Origin: an uncultured Bacteroidales bacterium | Lineage (GTDB): Bacteria > Bacteroidota > Bacteroidia > Bacteroidales > Bacteroidaceae | Direction of reading: 5' to 3' | Assembly (NCBI GenBank): GCA_902774335.1 | Contig: CACYHW010000023.1 | Coordinates: 1-38,603, forward strand | DNA: 38,603 nucleotides | Part shown: one piece after another, positions 24,429-32,843 of the stretch | Layout of the letters: each line of letters opens with the position of its first letter | How positions within the stretch are numbered: position 1 is the first letter of the stretch | Notes under the pieces: model-generated | What the model was told of the DNA's origin: nothing | Database searches by the model: none | What the model saw: only the letters and a program-made list of their open reading frames with translations | Position numbers and translations under genes: made by a program

Positions 24429-25323
24429 GCAGAGAACCGATAAGCAGGAAGAAGAGGCCTAGGAGGACGAGCAGGAGGTCGATGACTTTGCTGCGCAGGT
24501 TCTTCTCGTGGAAGAGTAGGGCACCGCACAGGAAGGATACGATTACGCTGGAGCGGCGGATCATGGAGACTATGGAGACCATCGATGCGCTTTGGGCCAG
24601 GGATACAAAGTAGGCGTAATCGGCCAGGGTCAGGAAGACGGCTATGAAGATGATGGGCCACTTCCATTGGAAGGGGGTGGTCTTGTGGCGGGTGGGCCAC
24701 CAGAGGGTGAAGAGGATTACCGTCATCAGAGCCAGTTGGTAGAAGTTGCTCCAGGCCTGCACGAACATATTGTTGAAGCGGCCCAGCAGGTACTTGTCAA
24801 GCAGGGCACTGACAGCTCCCAGCAGAGTGGCCATGATTACGCAGAACACCCATTTGTTGTGAGTGAAACTGATACCCTCCTTCTTGCCGCTCACACTGAG
24901 CATGTAGAAAGAGATTACGGCAATTATCACACCAATCCACTGATACAGGTTGAGCCGCTCGCCAAACAGCAGCAGGCCGCCCAGCAGCACTATGATGGGA
25001 CGGGTGGCGTTTATAGGGCCGAACAAGGTAATAGGCAGGTGTTTCATGCCAAAGTAGCCGAAGATCCAGGAACCCAGCACTATGAACGCCTTAAGCATGA
25101 GCAGGCGGTGTTGCTCCCAGCCGGCCGAAGGGACATAAAAAATACTGCCGTCCAGCAGGCCTGTCTTGGCTGACAGGAGCGTGAACGGCAGCATTAGAAG
25201 TGAGCAGAACAGGGTGTTGAACCAGAGAACCGGAATGACCGCGTTCTCCTTGAGGGATTGCTTCTTTGCGACGTCATACAGACCCAGAAACAGGGCCGAA
25301 AACAACGCAAATCCCAACCACAT
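24424..25323 (-). CDS. EamA/DMT-family transporter
   Basis: 299 aa with about ten membrane helices in two five-helix halves, as in drug/metabolite transporters. The first half carries GYFGMKHLPITLFGPINATRP with an EamA-like helix ending RLNLYQWIG; the second ends SMIRRSSVIVSFLCGALLF and FHEKNLRSKVID. The substrate is unknown; family members export amino acids or metabolites. The gene follows the DUF3078-like gene by 18 bases and is probably co-transcribed. Its stop codon falls inside a REP half-unit, so the last residues (IGSLQ) may reflect trimming by a repeat insertion. Confidence 0.87.
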   Translation of the reverse strand: MWLGFALFSALFLGLYDVAKKQSLKENAVIPVLWFNTLFCSLLMLPFTLLSAKTGLLDGSIFYVPSAGWEQHRLLMLKAFIVLGSWIFGYFGMKHLPITLFGPINATRPIIVLLGGLLLFGERLNLYQWIGVIIAVISFYMLSVSGKKEGISFTHNKWVFCVIMATLLGAVSALLDKYLLGRFNNMFVQAWSNFYQLALMTVILFTLWWPTRHKTTPFQWKWPIIFIAVFLTLADYAYFVSLAQSASMVSIVSMIRRSSVIVSFLCGALLFHEKNLRSKVIDLLLVLLGLFFLLIGSLQ

Positions 25324-25341
25324 GACCGCTGTTCTCCTGTA

Positions 25342-26199
25342 TTAGAACTTGTAACTGAGACCTACACCAAGAATCTCCTTGAACTGTACGCGTGCACCGT
25401 GCTGACCATCGGCATCAATGAACTTGATGTCATCGTCATACTTCAGGGTTGACTGGAAGGTTACGGTGAGCAGACTGGTAACGTTCAGACCTACAAGCAC
25501 ATCCCAGTTGACATCGATATTACCGAATGACTCGTTGTAAGCGGTAAAGAGGTCAAGGGTGGACTTGACGGTGAGCTTGTCCTGAAGGAGGCTGTAGTTG
25601 ACAATGCCCTTGAAACTGGAACCGAGCTCAAAGCGTGTCTTCTTGCCGGCATCCAGACCGTAACGGGTGGAGTAGACAGTGTCGTTGACCATGGTCATCT
25701 TGCCTGATACGGGTGAGTAGTAAGCGCTGATGTGGTCATTGGGCTTGTAGTCAAGACCAACCGAGATGTTCAGGTAACCAGGGGTCAGGAACTTGGAGAT
25801 AAGTTCACGCTCGGCGCCCGAGTAGTCATATCCGTAACCCATCTGAGTCTTGAAATCCAGGAGCGCTGCATAGTACAGCTTGTCGGTGATCTGACGGCCG
25901 AACTTGGATGACAGGTTCAGGTTATCTATGTTCTTGCGCCACTTGGTAGCATCGGTGTAATTCAGACCATAGTTGGCGCTCAGATCATTGTCCCAGGCGT
26001 TCTTGCCCTCCTTGTAGTTGAGCGATCCATTGAAATAGACGTTAGTCGCAATGGAGTTTTCACCACCCTCGCTCCAGTTGGTGAAAGATGTCTGTGAAAA
26101 GTTCACACCTGCCAGGCCGCTGTGAGACCAGGCTGATTCCTCCTGAGCGGCGAGGCTCAGGGGCAGCAGTGCTGCCAAAAAGAACATAGCTTTTTTCAT
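25342..26199 (-). CDS. DUF3078-like outer-membrane beta-barrel protein
   Basis: 285 aa from ATG 26199 (MKKAMFFLAALLPLSLAAQ), a clear signal peptide; the open frame upstream is not supported. The mature protein starts WSHSGLAGVNFSQTSFTNWS, the pattern of DUF3078 proteins, and continues with alternating hydrophobic strands ending in a C-terminal aromatic residue (GVGLSYKF), typical of Bam-inserted barrels. The function is unknown. It lies 59 bases after the permease gene. Confidence 0.82.
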   Translation of the reverse strand: MKKAMFFLAALLPLSLAAQEESAWSHSGLAGVNFSQTSFTNWSEGGENSIATNVYFNGSLNYKEGKNAWDNDLSANYGLNYTDATKWRKNIDNLNLSSKFGRQITDKLYYAALLDFKTQMGYGYDYSGAERELISKFLTPGYLNISVGLDYKPNDHISAYYSPVSGKMTMVNDTVYSTRYGLDAGKKTRFELGSSFKGIVNYSLLQDKLTVKSTLDLFTAYNESFGNIDVNWDVLVGLNVTSLLTVTFQSTLKYDDDIKFIDADGQHGARVQFKEILGVGLSYKF

Positions 26200-26258
26200 A
26201 ATTCCGTTTTTGTTTAGGATTATTGTGCCGTAAAGGTATGTAAAAAACGGATATGGTG

Positions 26259-27527
26259 TTATTTTTTGCGGCTTATAGCATTTCCGGCCAGGTAGCAGAT
26301 AACGGCAACTACCATACCGTTGATGGAAGCGATGCCCCAATGAACCAGGTTAGCTACAACGGCACCCAGAACAACGCCGATAACAGAAGCCCAGTTGACG
26401 TTCTTGATCTCGACATCATCGGACAGATACTCATCACGGTTTGTGATGTAACTTACAATCAGGATGGCGCCGATGGGAGGCAGGGTGCAGTTAAGGATGT
26501 TGAGCCAGCCGCAGAAGTTCCAGTAGAGCCAAACGGCAGCCAGTGTGCCGATGACACCTGCAATGAACACCATGGTTCTCTTGCTGAAACCTGTGATGTT
26601 GCGCAGACCAAGACCGGATGAGTAGAGGGCGTTGTCGTTAGTGGTCCAGATGTTGAGACCCAGAACCAGAACTGACAGGTAGAACATGATCTGGTTGAGG
26701 TTGAGCATAACCTCGAAGATGTCGTTACCGCCTACGTAGATGCTTGATACGGCACCAAAGAAGAACATGAGTGAGTTACCAAGGAAGAAAGCAACAACGG
26801 TAACGATGCAACCGATCTTGGCAGTCTTGGAGAAACGTGCGAAGTTGGGGGTTGCGGTACCGCCCGATACAAAGCTTCCGATAACCAGACCGGCGCCGGC
26901 GATGATGGTGAGCGAGCCGTCGTTGACAGCGTTGAACTGCTGAGCCATAGTAGCGTCACCGCGCTGCAGGGCCATGATCATGGCAACGGTACCCAGGATA
27001 CCTACCATAGGAACGGCAATCCAGCTGACGATAGCAAGACTCTTGATGCCGAAGAATGCGCTGGCGGTCATGAGCAGACCGGCAACGGCAACCAGGATGT
27101 AGCCCTGATAAGGCATGTTATCGGGTGTAACCTCAAGACCCAGGAACTCCTTGGCAACGGGGATGGCGAACATGGCCAGACCTACGCCGAACCAACCAAT
27201 CTGAGTGAAGCTGATCATGGCGCTGGGGAGCCAGCTGCCTATGCGGCCGAAGCTGCGGTGTGCCAGCATATCGAGTGTGAGACCGGTCTTGGCGCCGATG
27301 TAACCCAGTGAACCGGTGTAAGCGCCCAGGATGAGACCACCCAGAAGAAGGGCTGCGATGAACTCTCCGAAGTTAAGGCCTGCTGCCAGATTCTGGCCTG
27401 CCCACATGCTAGCTGAGAAGAAGGTGAATCCCAGCATTACCATAAACATGCTGATGTTGCTCTTGCGACCCTCCTGGGGCACGCGGCTTGATGTGTAGTC
27501 CACATCTACTTTCTTGTACCTTGACAT
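26259..27527 (-). CDS. codB: Cytosine permease CodB-like NCS1 transporter
   Basis: 422 aa with about twelve membrane helices. It is close to E. coli CodB across its length as I recall that sequence: MLGFTFFSASMWAG, LGYIGAKTGLTLDML, GSWLPSAMISFTQIGWFGVG, and the invariant LGLNIWTTNDNALY in helix 8. Predicted to import cytosine with a cation. It sits 22 bases after the phosphoribosyltransferase-like gene, suggesting nucleobase salvage, but no cytosine deaminase is in the window. Because the operon head is thiamine-related, a role in pyrimidine-precursor (HMP) uptake, as for CytX-type NCS1 proteins, is possible but less likely given the CodB motifs. Confidence 0.85.
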   Translation of the reverse strand: MSRYKKVDVDYTSSRVPQEGRKSNISMFMVMLGFTFFSASMWAGQNLAAGLNFGEFIAALLLGGLILGAYTGSLGYIGAKTGLTLDMLAHRSFGRIGSWLPSAMISFTQIGWFGVGLAMFAIPVAKEFLGLEVTPDNMPYQGYILVAVAGLLMTASAFFGIKSLAIVSWIAVPMVGILGTVAMIMALQRGDATMAQQFNAVNDGSLTIIAGAGLVIGSFVSGGTATPNFARFSKTAKIGCIVTVVAFFLGNSLMFFFGAVSSIYVGGNDIFEVMLNLNQIMFYLSVLVLGLNIWTTNDNALYSSGLGLRNITGFSKRTMVFIAGVIGTLAAVWLYWNFCGWLNILNCTLPPIGAILIVSYITNRDEYLSDDVEIKNVNWASVIGVVLGAVVANLVHWGIASINGMVVAVICYLAGNAISRKK

Positions 27528-27549
27528 ATCTTATAATGGTTTGAGTTGT

Positions 27550-28641
27550 TCAGACATATTCCTTGAGTGCGTCGCGGAACTCGCCCAGACGGCGGTCGGC
27601 AATCTCCACGATGTCCAGGTTCTGCGACTTGTCGGCAAACGCCTTCTCCTGAGCGTAGAGCTCGTTCATGGCGTTCTTGTCCAGCTTCCGGTAGTGGTTG
27701 AGTTCCAGCCAGCTGTCGTAGCTGATGGGAGTGGGGTAGCCCAGCTTCTCGTCCAGGAAGTCCTTGAAACGGAAATTGGGGGCTGCGGCACGTATGTTCT
27801 CCCAGTACTCGGTCACCTCGTGATAGTGATCGGGGATCTCGTAGCGGCGGGCGCCTCCGTCGTAGATGATGCACTTCTCGAACAGAGCGTCGTCATCGGC
27901 CAAGACATAACTGCGGAACTCGGGGGATATGACTCCGTCCTTCCAGAAGAAGTCAATCTGAGGCCAGCTGATGCCGGTAACGCCCTTGTCCTGATAGGCC
28001 GAGAAGATTCCCTCGTAGAAGATACATGTGATACCCTCGAACTCGGGCCAGTGGAAACGGAACTCGGGGGTGAGCTCCTCAAAGAGCTCGATGGCGCGGG
28101 TGCCGCCGATGGTGAAGAAGACCAGACGGCGTACGCTGCCTCCCAGACGCTTGAACTCGGCTATGATGTAGCGGATACAGCGTGCCAGAGTCTCGCCCGA
28201 GGCAATGATGTCACCGATCATCAGGGTGACGTCTTTGGGGGCGCTCAACTTGGTGTAGCGTATGTCCAGACCGGTAATCTGATTGTTGCGGATAACGCGC
28301 TCGCATGATATGAAATCCATGTTCTTGACATGAATGCCGTTGCGGAAGCAGCACTCCTCGAGCGGGTAGTTCAGGCCGCCGCGCAGGATGGTCATGATAT
28401 CGGCGCATGAGCCGACGGCGTTCTGCTGCTTGAGCCAGCCCAGAGTATCGGACGTAGCTCCGCACATTGCTATATAGGAATCATATCCTATGACCTCAGG
28501 TGAGGCCAGGAGTTTGCGGGTTCCCTGATTGCTGATTATGTAGTACCGGTTTGTGAAATTACCACCGGCCAGTTGGTAGATGTCAGTCCCGTTGTTGCGT
28601 CCGACTGACTGCAGATAAGTCTTTTCCAGATAAGGCTGCAT
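27550..28641 (-). CDS. Orphan type I phosphoribosyltransferase-fold protein
   Basis: 363 aa from ATG 28641 (MQPYLEKTYLQSV). An earlier TTG at 28671 overlaps a -7 promoter box, which argues against it. The PRPP-loop-like motif VTLMIGDIIASGETLARC sits at about 139-156, preceded by a hydrophobic strand and followed by a helix (IAEFKRLGGSVRRLVFFTIGGTRA), the order of type I PRTases. The flanking 130 N-terminal and 180 C-terminal residues match no family I know; the C-terminus is rich in Tyr/Asp/Glu. It is adjacent to the cytosine permease, so a pyrimidine substrate is a reasonable guess. It may alternatively be a regulatory PRTase-like protein. Confidence 0.75.
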   Translation of the reverse strand: MQPYLEKTYLQSVGRNNGTDIYQLAGGNFTNRYYIISNQGTRKLLASPEVIGYDSYIAMCGATSDTLGWLKQQNAVGSCADIMTILRGGLNYPLEECCFRNGIHVKNMDFISCERVIRNNQITGLDIRYTKLSAPKDVTLMIGDIIASGETLARCIRYIIAEFKRLGGSVRRLVFFTIGGTRAIELFEELTPEFRFHWPEFEGITCIFYEGIFSAYQDKGVTGISWPQIDFFWKDGVISPEFRSYVLADDDALFEKCIIYDGGARRYEIPDHYHEVTEYWENIRAAAPNFRFKDFLDEKLGYPTPISYDSWLELNHYRKLDKNAMNELYAQEKAFADKSQNLDIVEIADRRLGEFRDALKEYV

Positions 28642-28668
28642 AATTGATGCTTTCTTTGTTCTGGAATT

Positions 28669-28676
28669 CAAAGGTA
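28669..28676 (-). promoter_or_regulatory. -7 promoter element for the phosphoribosyltransferase-permease genes
   Basis: On the minus strand, TACCTTTG matches TAnnTTTG, 28 bases before the ATG at 28641, in the 78-bp gap after the PnuC-type gene. No -33 TTTG is at the right distance. If real, the downstream genes are at least partly uncoupled from the TPP riboswitch. Confidence 0.45.
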
Positions 28677-28719
28677 CTCATATTGAGCGGGTTGTCTGCA
28701 GTCCTTGCCTTGGAAGTTT

Positions 28720-29355
28720 TCAACAATTTTCCGACATCCTGATGCCGCGCACCCTCCACTTGATGTAGCCGTATACCGATGCTCCCAGATAGAAACTGTA
28801 GAGCAGGATGGTGGTAATGTGCAGTCCTCTACGGCAATAGATGTAGATGGAGATGGCGTTGACAAGGAACCAGATGCCCCACACCTCGATGATCTTCTGC
28901 GCAAGCACCCAGGTGCCAACGATGTTGAGCATGGTGGTGAGAGCGTCCAGAGCAGGTACGGGAGAGTCGGTGAGGAAGTGCAGTATGCAGAATATTGCTC
29001 CCCATATCATGGCCGATGCACCCAGCACGGCCAGGAACTCGCCGGTCTTGAAGTGGCGGTAGACAATATCATGCGATGCGCGTTTACGGTCACTATGGAG
29101 CCATTTGATAAAACCGTAAACGCACATGCAGATATTGAAACAACTGAATCCCATATCGGCATATATCTTGCTGTGAAAGTATACGCTGGCATAGATCATT
29201 GAGCACATGGCGCTGATAACCCACATCAGAGGTTTCTGACGGAACTCAAGCCACAGGTAGACAAAACTCAGGACCAGTCCAACGGTCTGGATGGTGTCCC
29301 AGAAATCCATGCCGGTAAACTGTCCGGCTATATATGACCAGATATCGGAAAGCAT
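28720..29355 (-). CDS. pnuT: PnuC-family inner-membrane transporter, probably thiamine (PnuT)
   Basis: 211 aa with about seven membrane helices and PnuC signatures (WVISAMCSMIYASVYFHSK, FNICMCVYGFIKWLH, TMLNIVGTWVLAQKIIEVW, ending LGASVYGYIKW). PnuC proteins carry nicotinamide riboside, while PnuT variants carry thiamine. It starts 6 bases after a TonB receptor whose leader holds a TPP riboswitch, so thiamine is the likely substrate. In Bacteroides the same receptor-pnuT pair is THI-element regulated, usually with a thiamine pyrophosphokinase, which is not seen here. Confidence 0.85.
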   Translation of the reverse strand: MLSDIWSYIAGQFTGMDFWDTIQTVGLVLSFVYLWLEFRQKPLMWVISAMCSMIYASVYFHSKIYADMGFSCFNICMCVYGFIKWLHSDRKRASHDIVYRHFKTGEFLAVLGASAMIWGAIFCILHFLTDSPVPALDALTTMLNIVGTWVLAQKIIEVWGIWFLVNAISIYIYCRRGLHITTILLYSFYLGASVYGYIKWRVRGIRMSENC

Positions 29356-29361
29356 GCTGTC

Positions 29362-31860
29362 TTAGAATTTAAGTGTTATGTGTCCCAGGAGAGAGAAGGG
29401 TGCGGCAGGGATGAAACCGATCTGATAGTAACGTTTGTCAGGGGTGAAGCCGTCTTTCTCGTCAACAGCCGAGTATACCCAGCCGTTTGTGGCAACACGG
29501 GCATTGAACAGGTTGTTGGCATCGGCACCGATTACAATGTTGCTGAATACCTTCTTCATGGGGATTTCATATGAGAACGAGAGATCTGACAGGGAGTATG
29601 CGGGCAGTGAACGGTCATCGTTGCCTGTGTTGTCAAGATACTGACGGCTTACATAACCGGTGTGCCATGTGGCCTTGAAGGGTCCGAATTTCAGGTTCAC
29701 GAATCCGTTCAGGATTACGCTGGGCGAGAAGGCCAAAGTGGTCTTGCCCTTGTGCTCTATGGTGCGCAGCTTGTCGCCGTTACCGTCAATGTGGTACTTC
29801 TGCTTGTACTCCTCGATGTCGGGGTCGGTGGGAGAGTACTTGTCGCGCCAGTCCTCGATGACCTCGTCAAAGTCGTTCAGACAGTTCTCGCTCAGGGCTG
29901 CGTTACCCTCAAACTCCAGCCACTCGAAGGGTGCTACGGCGCCTGTCAGCTCGATACCGGTGCGGTATGAGGTCCTGATGTTGGTGGTCAGGTTCTCGCC
30001 TATGTCACTCTTCATACCTGTCTGGACGAACTGGTCCTTGTAGTCCATGTAGTAGAAGTTGACGCCGGCGTTCCAGATGCTGCCTGAATAACTGTAACCG
30101 GCCTCGTAGTCAATCATGTACTCGGGGTTGGGGGCGGGGTATTTGCCGTTGTCGGTAAAGTTGTTGCGCTCGGGCTCACGTCCTGCTGTGGCAACGAGGG
30201 CGTGAAGACGGCTTCCGCCTTCGGTCCAGGTGAAACCGGCCTTGGCATTAAAGAAGTCGTAGCTCTTGTCGATGTCAAGGTTGTGCTTGGCGGTGGTTCC
30301 GTCGGCGTTGACGTAGTAGCGGTCGTTGTAGCCGTCGGTTTTGTAGCTTACGTGGCGATACTGAGCGTCGGTAAATACATACAGGCCGTCGGCTATGGTG
30401 TAGCCGGCCTTGATGTAGGCGCTCAGGTCGTTCTTGGTGGCATCGGAATCATAGTACTTGTTCAGGTTGTTGGCTGTGATGTACTCGTTCAGGGCATCGT
30501 CCTTGACGTAGGGCAGGTAACCGAAATGGTTGCCCTTGAACTGCTGTACTGAAACGCCTGAGCGCAGATCCAGACGGTCAATGGTGTAGACGTTGTTCCA
30601 GATGGCGCCGTAGGTGTGCTGCTCAAGACCTTTCTTGCGGACAAAATCGGTCTTCTTGACCGATGTCTGACCGTCGGCCGATGTCCATGCGGGATCGCCC
30701 TCATCGTTGAGCGAGTTGGAGAGTCCGTACTTGCTCACCTTGTTCTTATAGCGGAACTCCTCATAGTAGCCGTAACCGTAGGTGTAGTGGGCTGTGAGTG
30801 ATGTTGAGAAGTTGTCGTTTACATTCCAGGCCAGTGAGAGTATGTTGTGGTCCTGCCAGAAGTTGTCGGTGGTGCGGTCCCAGAATGAACCGTCTTTCAT
30901 CTGATAGCGGTGGGTTACGTATTTGCCATCGGCATCCTGTACAAAGCACCACTTGGTGTCATCGTAGTCAAGATACTCATACAGGCTGTTGAACTGGCCC
31001 AATCCGGCTTTGTACATATCCTTGTACTCCTTGATTCCGGTGGGGCCCAGATACATGTCGTCCATAAGGCTGGAGTCATCGTTTCCGGCTGTGGTGCCGT
31101 TCCAGGCCTGGCCGGTGACCTCAAAGTTGCCTATGTTGCGGTAGCGGATCATGATGTTATCCGACGGTGTCCAGAGCAGGCCGCCGTAGTAACTTCCGGC
31201 CTTGCCTTTGGTTCCGTGCATGAATCCGTCGGTCTGAGTCATGTTGAATGCACCGTCTATGATGAGGCTGTTTAGGATTGTTCCGGTTGAGAATGCACCA
31301 CCCAGACGCAGGGTGTTGAATGATCCGTATGATGCTGTGATCTCGGCGCTCTTTTCGGGGTTGGGCAGTTTGCTGGTAAGTGCAACGGAGCCTCCGAATG
31401 CGCCGTCACCTACGGTCGATGTGCCCAAACCGCGCTGTATCTGTGCGCTTCCCAGCAGGGATGCGTAACTGTTCATGTTGACCCAGAATACGCACTGGTC
31501 CTCGGGTGAGTTCAGGGCTACACCGTCCAGTGTTACGTTGATGCGTGAATCGGCCGCGCCGCGTATTCTCATGTATGTGGTTCCGATGCCTGTACCGTTG
31601 TCACTCCAGGATATCACACCGGGTGTGCGTGAAAACAGGAAGGGAAGTTCGCGGCCGCTCTTGGAGTAGCGGTCAAGTTCATCACGGTTGATGTCAGTCA
31701 CGGCAAAAGGCTCGTTGCTGTGGGCGCGTACGCCGTCAACGATGACTTCGTTGAGCTGTTTGAGAAGGAGTGAGTCGGTTTGCGACTCGGCATCGGCTGC
31801 TCCAGCCTTAGCAAGGGGGAGAGCCAAAACGGATAAGGACAAAAAAATTACCTTTTTCAT
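29362..31860 (-). CDS. TonB-dependent outer-membrane receptor, probable thiamine uptake
   Basis: 832 aa with a signal peptide (ends LAKAGA, about residue 21). The plug domain covers about 35-155 (LNEVIVDGVRA, TTYMRIRGAADSRINVTLDG, QIQRGLGTSTVGDGAFGGSV) and a 22-strand-type barrel ends in the aromatic HITLKF. There is no N-terminal carboxypeptidase-like domain, so it is not SusC-like. The TPP riboswitch in its 5' leader and the pnuT gene 6 bases downstream assign it to thiamine or a thiamine precursor. Confidence 0.88.
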   Translation of the reverse strand: MKKVIFLSLSVLALPLAKAGAADAESQTDSLLLKQLNEVIVDGVRAHSNEPFAVTDINRDELDRYSKSGRELPFLFSRTPGVISWSDNGTGIGTTYMRIRGAADSRINVTLDGVALNSPEDQCVFWVNMNSYASLLGSAQIQRGLGTSTVGDGAFGGSVALTSKLPNPEKSAEITASYGSFNTLRLGGAFSTGTILNSLIIDGAFNMTQTDGFMHGTKGKAGSYYGGLLWTPSDNIMIRYRNIGNFEVTGQAWNGTTAGNDDSSLMDDMYLGPTGIKEYKDMYKAGLGQFNSLYEYLDYDDTKWCFVQDADGKYVTHRYQMKDGSFWDRTTDNFWQDHNILSLAWNVNDNFSTSLTAHYTYGYGYYEEFRYKNKVSKYGLSNSLNDEGDPAWTSADGQTSVKKTDFVRKKGLEQHTYGAIWNNVYTIDRLDLRSGVSVQQFKGNHFGYLPYVKDDALNEYITANNLNKYYDSDATKNDLSAYIKAGYTIADGLYVFTDAQYRHVSYKTDGYNDRYYVNADGTTAKHNLDIDKSYDFFNAKAGFTWTEGGSRLHALVATAGREPERNNFTDNGKYPAPNPEYMIDYEAGYSYSGSIWNAGVNFYYMDYKDQFVQTGMKSDIGENLTTNIRTSYRTGIELTGAVAPFEWLEFEGNAALSENCLNDFDEVIEDWRDKYSPTDPDIEEYKQKYHIDGNGDKLRTIEHKGKTTLAFSPSVILNGFVNLKFGPFKATWHTGYVSRQYLDNTGNDDRSLPAYSLSDLSFSYEIPMKKVFSNIVIGADANNLFNARVATNGWVYSAVDEKDGFTPDKRYYQIGFIPAAPFSLLGHITLKF

Positions 31861-31908
31861 ATAGATTTATTAGTTAATCACTATGAAAAAGGGTACACCT
31901 AAAGATTT

Positions 31909-31990
31909 GAAATCCAATCCCTCCGCCGGCACTGTCCGGATCAGGTTCATAGGGTATAATCTCAGCCCCTTCAATAGGGCACCCCCTTTC
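31909..31990 (-). promoter_or_regulatory. TPP riboswitch (THI element)
   Basis: On the minus strand the leader reads GGGGGTGCCC, then GGGGCTGAGATTATACCC, then TGAACCTGATCCGG, then GTGCCGGCGGAGGGA. These are the conserved THI-box blocks: CUGAGA (31959-31966 region), ACCUGAUC (31935-31946) and the closing AGGGA. It lies 49 bases before the TonB receptor ATG. High thiamine pyrophosphate is expected to repress the receptor and pnuT. The expression platform between aptamer and ATG has no clear terminator; control of translation is more likely. Confidence 0.93.
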
Positions 31991-31999
31991 ATTCGGCCG

Positions 32000-32007
32000 C
32001 AAAGGTA
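32000..32007 (-). promoter_or_regulatory. -7 promoter element upstream of the TPP riboswitch
   Basis: On the minus strand, TACCTTTG matches TAnnTTTG, placing the transcript start near 31993, just at the 5' edge of the aptamer. No -33 TTTG is found at 19-21 bases. Confidence 0.6.
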
Positions 32008-32048
32008 CGCATTAGTATCGTTACTTAATGCGCCTTTTACATTTTTTA

Positions 32049-32079
32049 TGACGCAAAGAGAAACGACCCCTTTGCGTCA
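32049..32079. repeat. Second REP subfamily, copy D
   Basis: A 10-bp inverted repeat (TGACGCAAAG at 32049-32058, CTTTGCGTCA at 32070-32079) with AGAAACGACCC loop, followed by CTTTTTTT. It lies between the divergent riboswitch promoter and the kinase promoter. The motif GTGACGCAAAGGGGTCGTTTC read on the minus strand recurs at 32815-32843 and is related to GTGACAAAGGGGACGGTTC of elements A-C. Confidence 0.8.
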
Positions 32080-32096
32080 CTTTTTTTGGAGAAATG

Positions 32097-32127
32097 TTGA
32101 TAAATGTGAAAAATTCCGTTATATTTG
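32097..32127 (+). promoter_or_regulatory. Promoter of the cytidylate-kinase-like gene
   Basis: A -33 TTG (32097-32099) and a -7 TATATTTG (32120-32127) are 20 bases apart, 32 bases upstream of the ATG at 32160. The start point should lie near 32134. Confidence 0.65.
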
Positions 32128-32159
32128 CTTTTACACAATACCAATAATGCTATTATAAT

Positions 32160-32804
32160 ATGAATACATCAAACAAGTTTGTCATTACAATCAATCGTGA
32201 GTTAGGTTCGGGAGGAAAGACTGTGGCCAAGCTGCTGGCTCAGAAATTGGGTGTGCCTTTTTATGATAAGTCTCATTTACAGTCAGTTGAAGACAAGGAA
32301 GGCCTGAACGAGGAAAAGATAGAGAACCTCAAATCAAAAAAACGTACATGGTGGCCGGATCTGAAACGTCTGGTTGAACTGGACGGCGGTTTTGCAGTCT
32401 CCATCTATGACAACCTGCCCAACTATGCAGTTCCCGAGAAAAACGATACCGATCAGAAGTTCCGCATGGAACAGGAGATTCTTAAAGGTATAGTCGATGC
32501 CGAGTCATGCGTGGTAGTCGGACGTTGTAGCTTTGTCACATTCAAGGACCATCCCAACCATCTTCATATCTGGATTCAATCGCCTATGGAGTGCCGTGTT
32601 GAGAGAGTGATGAAGAAGAAGGGGATTGCATCGGAGGCCGAAGCTGAGAAATTCATAAAGGAGGTTGATAAGCTTTGTGATGATTATGCCAAGCGCCATA
32701 CTGGTGTAAGCCGATATGATCCCCGCAACTACGACCTTGTAATCTCCATGGCCGACAAGACTGCGGAGGAGGCGGTGGATCTTATCCTCAAATACATAGG
32801 CTGA
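32160..32804 (+). CDS. Cytidylate-kinase-like P-loop protein
   Basis: 214 aa of the Cytidylate_kin2-type family (AAA_26). The P-loop is INRELGSGGKTVAKLLA (Gly16 to Thr21), followed by YDKSHL, a CMP-binding-like region, and VVVGRCSFVTF with the partner-helix Arg. The lid has RVERVMKKKG and HTGVSRYDPRNYD near the C-terminus. The family phosphorylates CMP or an unknown nucleotide-like ligand; canonical Cmk is separate in most Bacteroidota, so the substrate is uncertain. It is a single-gene transcript flanked by copies D and E of the second REP subfamily. Confidence 0.85.
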   Translation: MNTSNKFVITINRELGSGGKTVAKLLAQKLGVPFYDKSHLQSVEDKEGLNEEKIENLKSKKRTWWPDLKRLVELDGGFAVSIYDNLPNYAVPEKNDTDQKFRMEQEILKGIVDAESCVVVGRCSFVTFKDHPNHLHIWIQSPMECRVERVMKKKGIASEAEAEKFIKEVDKLCDDYAKRHTGVSRYDPRNYDLVISMADKTAEEAVDLILKYIG

Positions 32805-32814
32805 GGCCAAAATC

Positions 32815-32843
32815 GACGCAAAACGAAACGACCCCTTTGCGTC
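32815..32843. repeat. Second REP subfamily, copy E
   Basis: GACGCAAA (32815-32822) and TTTGCGTC (32836-32843) with an inner ACGAAACGACCCC loop, nearly the same as copy D. The TCA spanning 32842-32844 is the complement of the TGA stop codon of the VKOR fusion gene, so as at site C a repeat supplies a neighbour's stop codon. The element also sits 10 bases after the kinase stop, between convergent genes. Confidence 0.8.

Noticed and set aside
28642-28671. Earlier TTG start for the phosphoribosyltransferase-like gene
   Set aside because: The TTG is part of the TACCTTTG -7 box; the ATG at 28641 is preferred.
28720-29355. Nicotinamide riboside transporter (PnuC)
   Set aside because: The family matches, but the TPP riboswitch and the adjacent TonB receptor make thiamine the better substrate.
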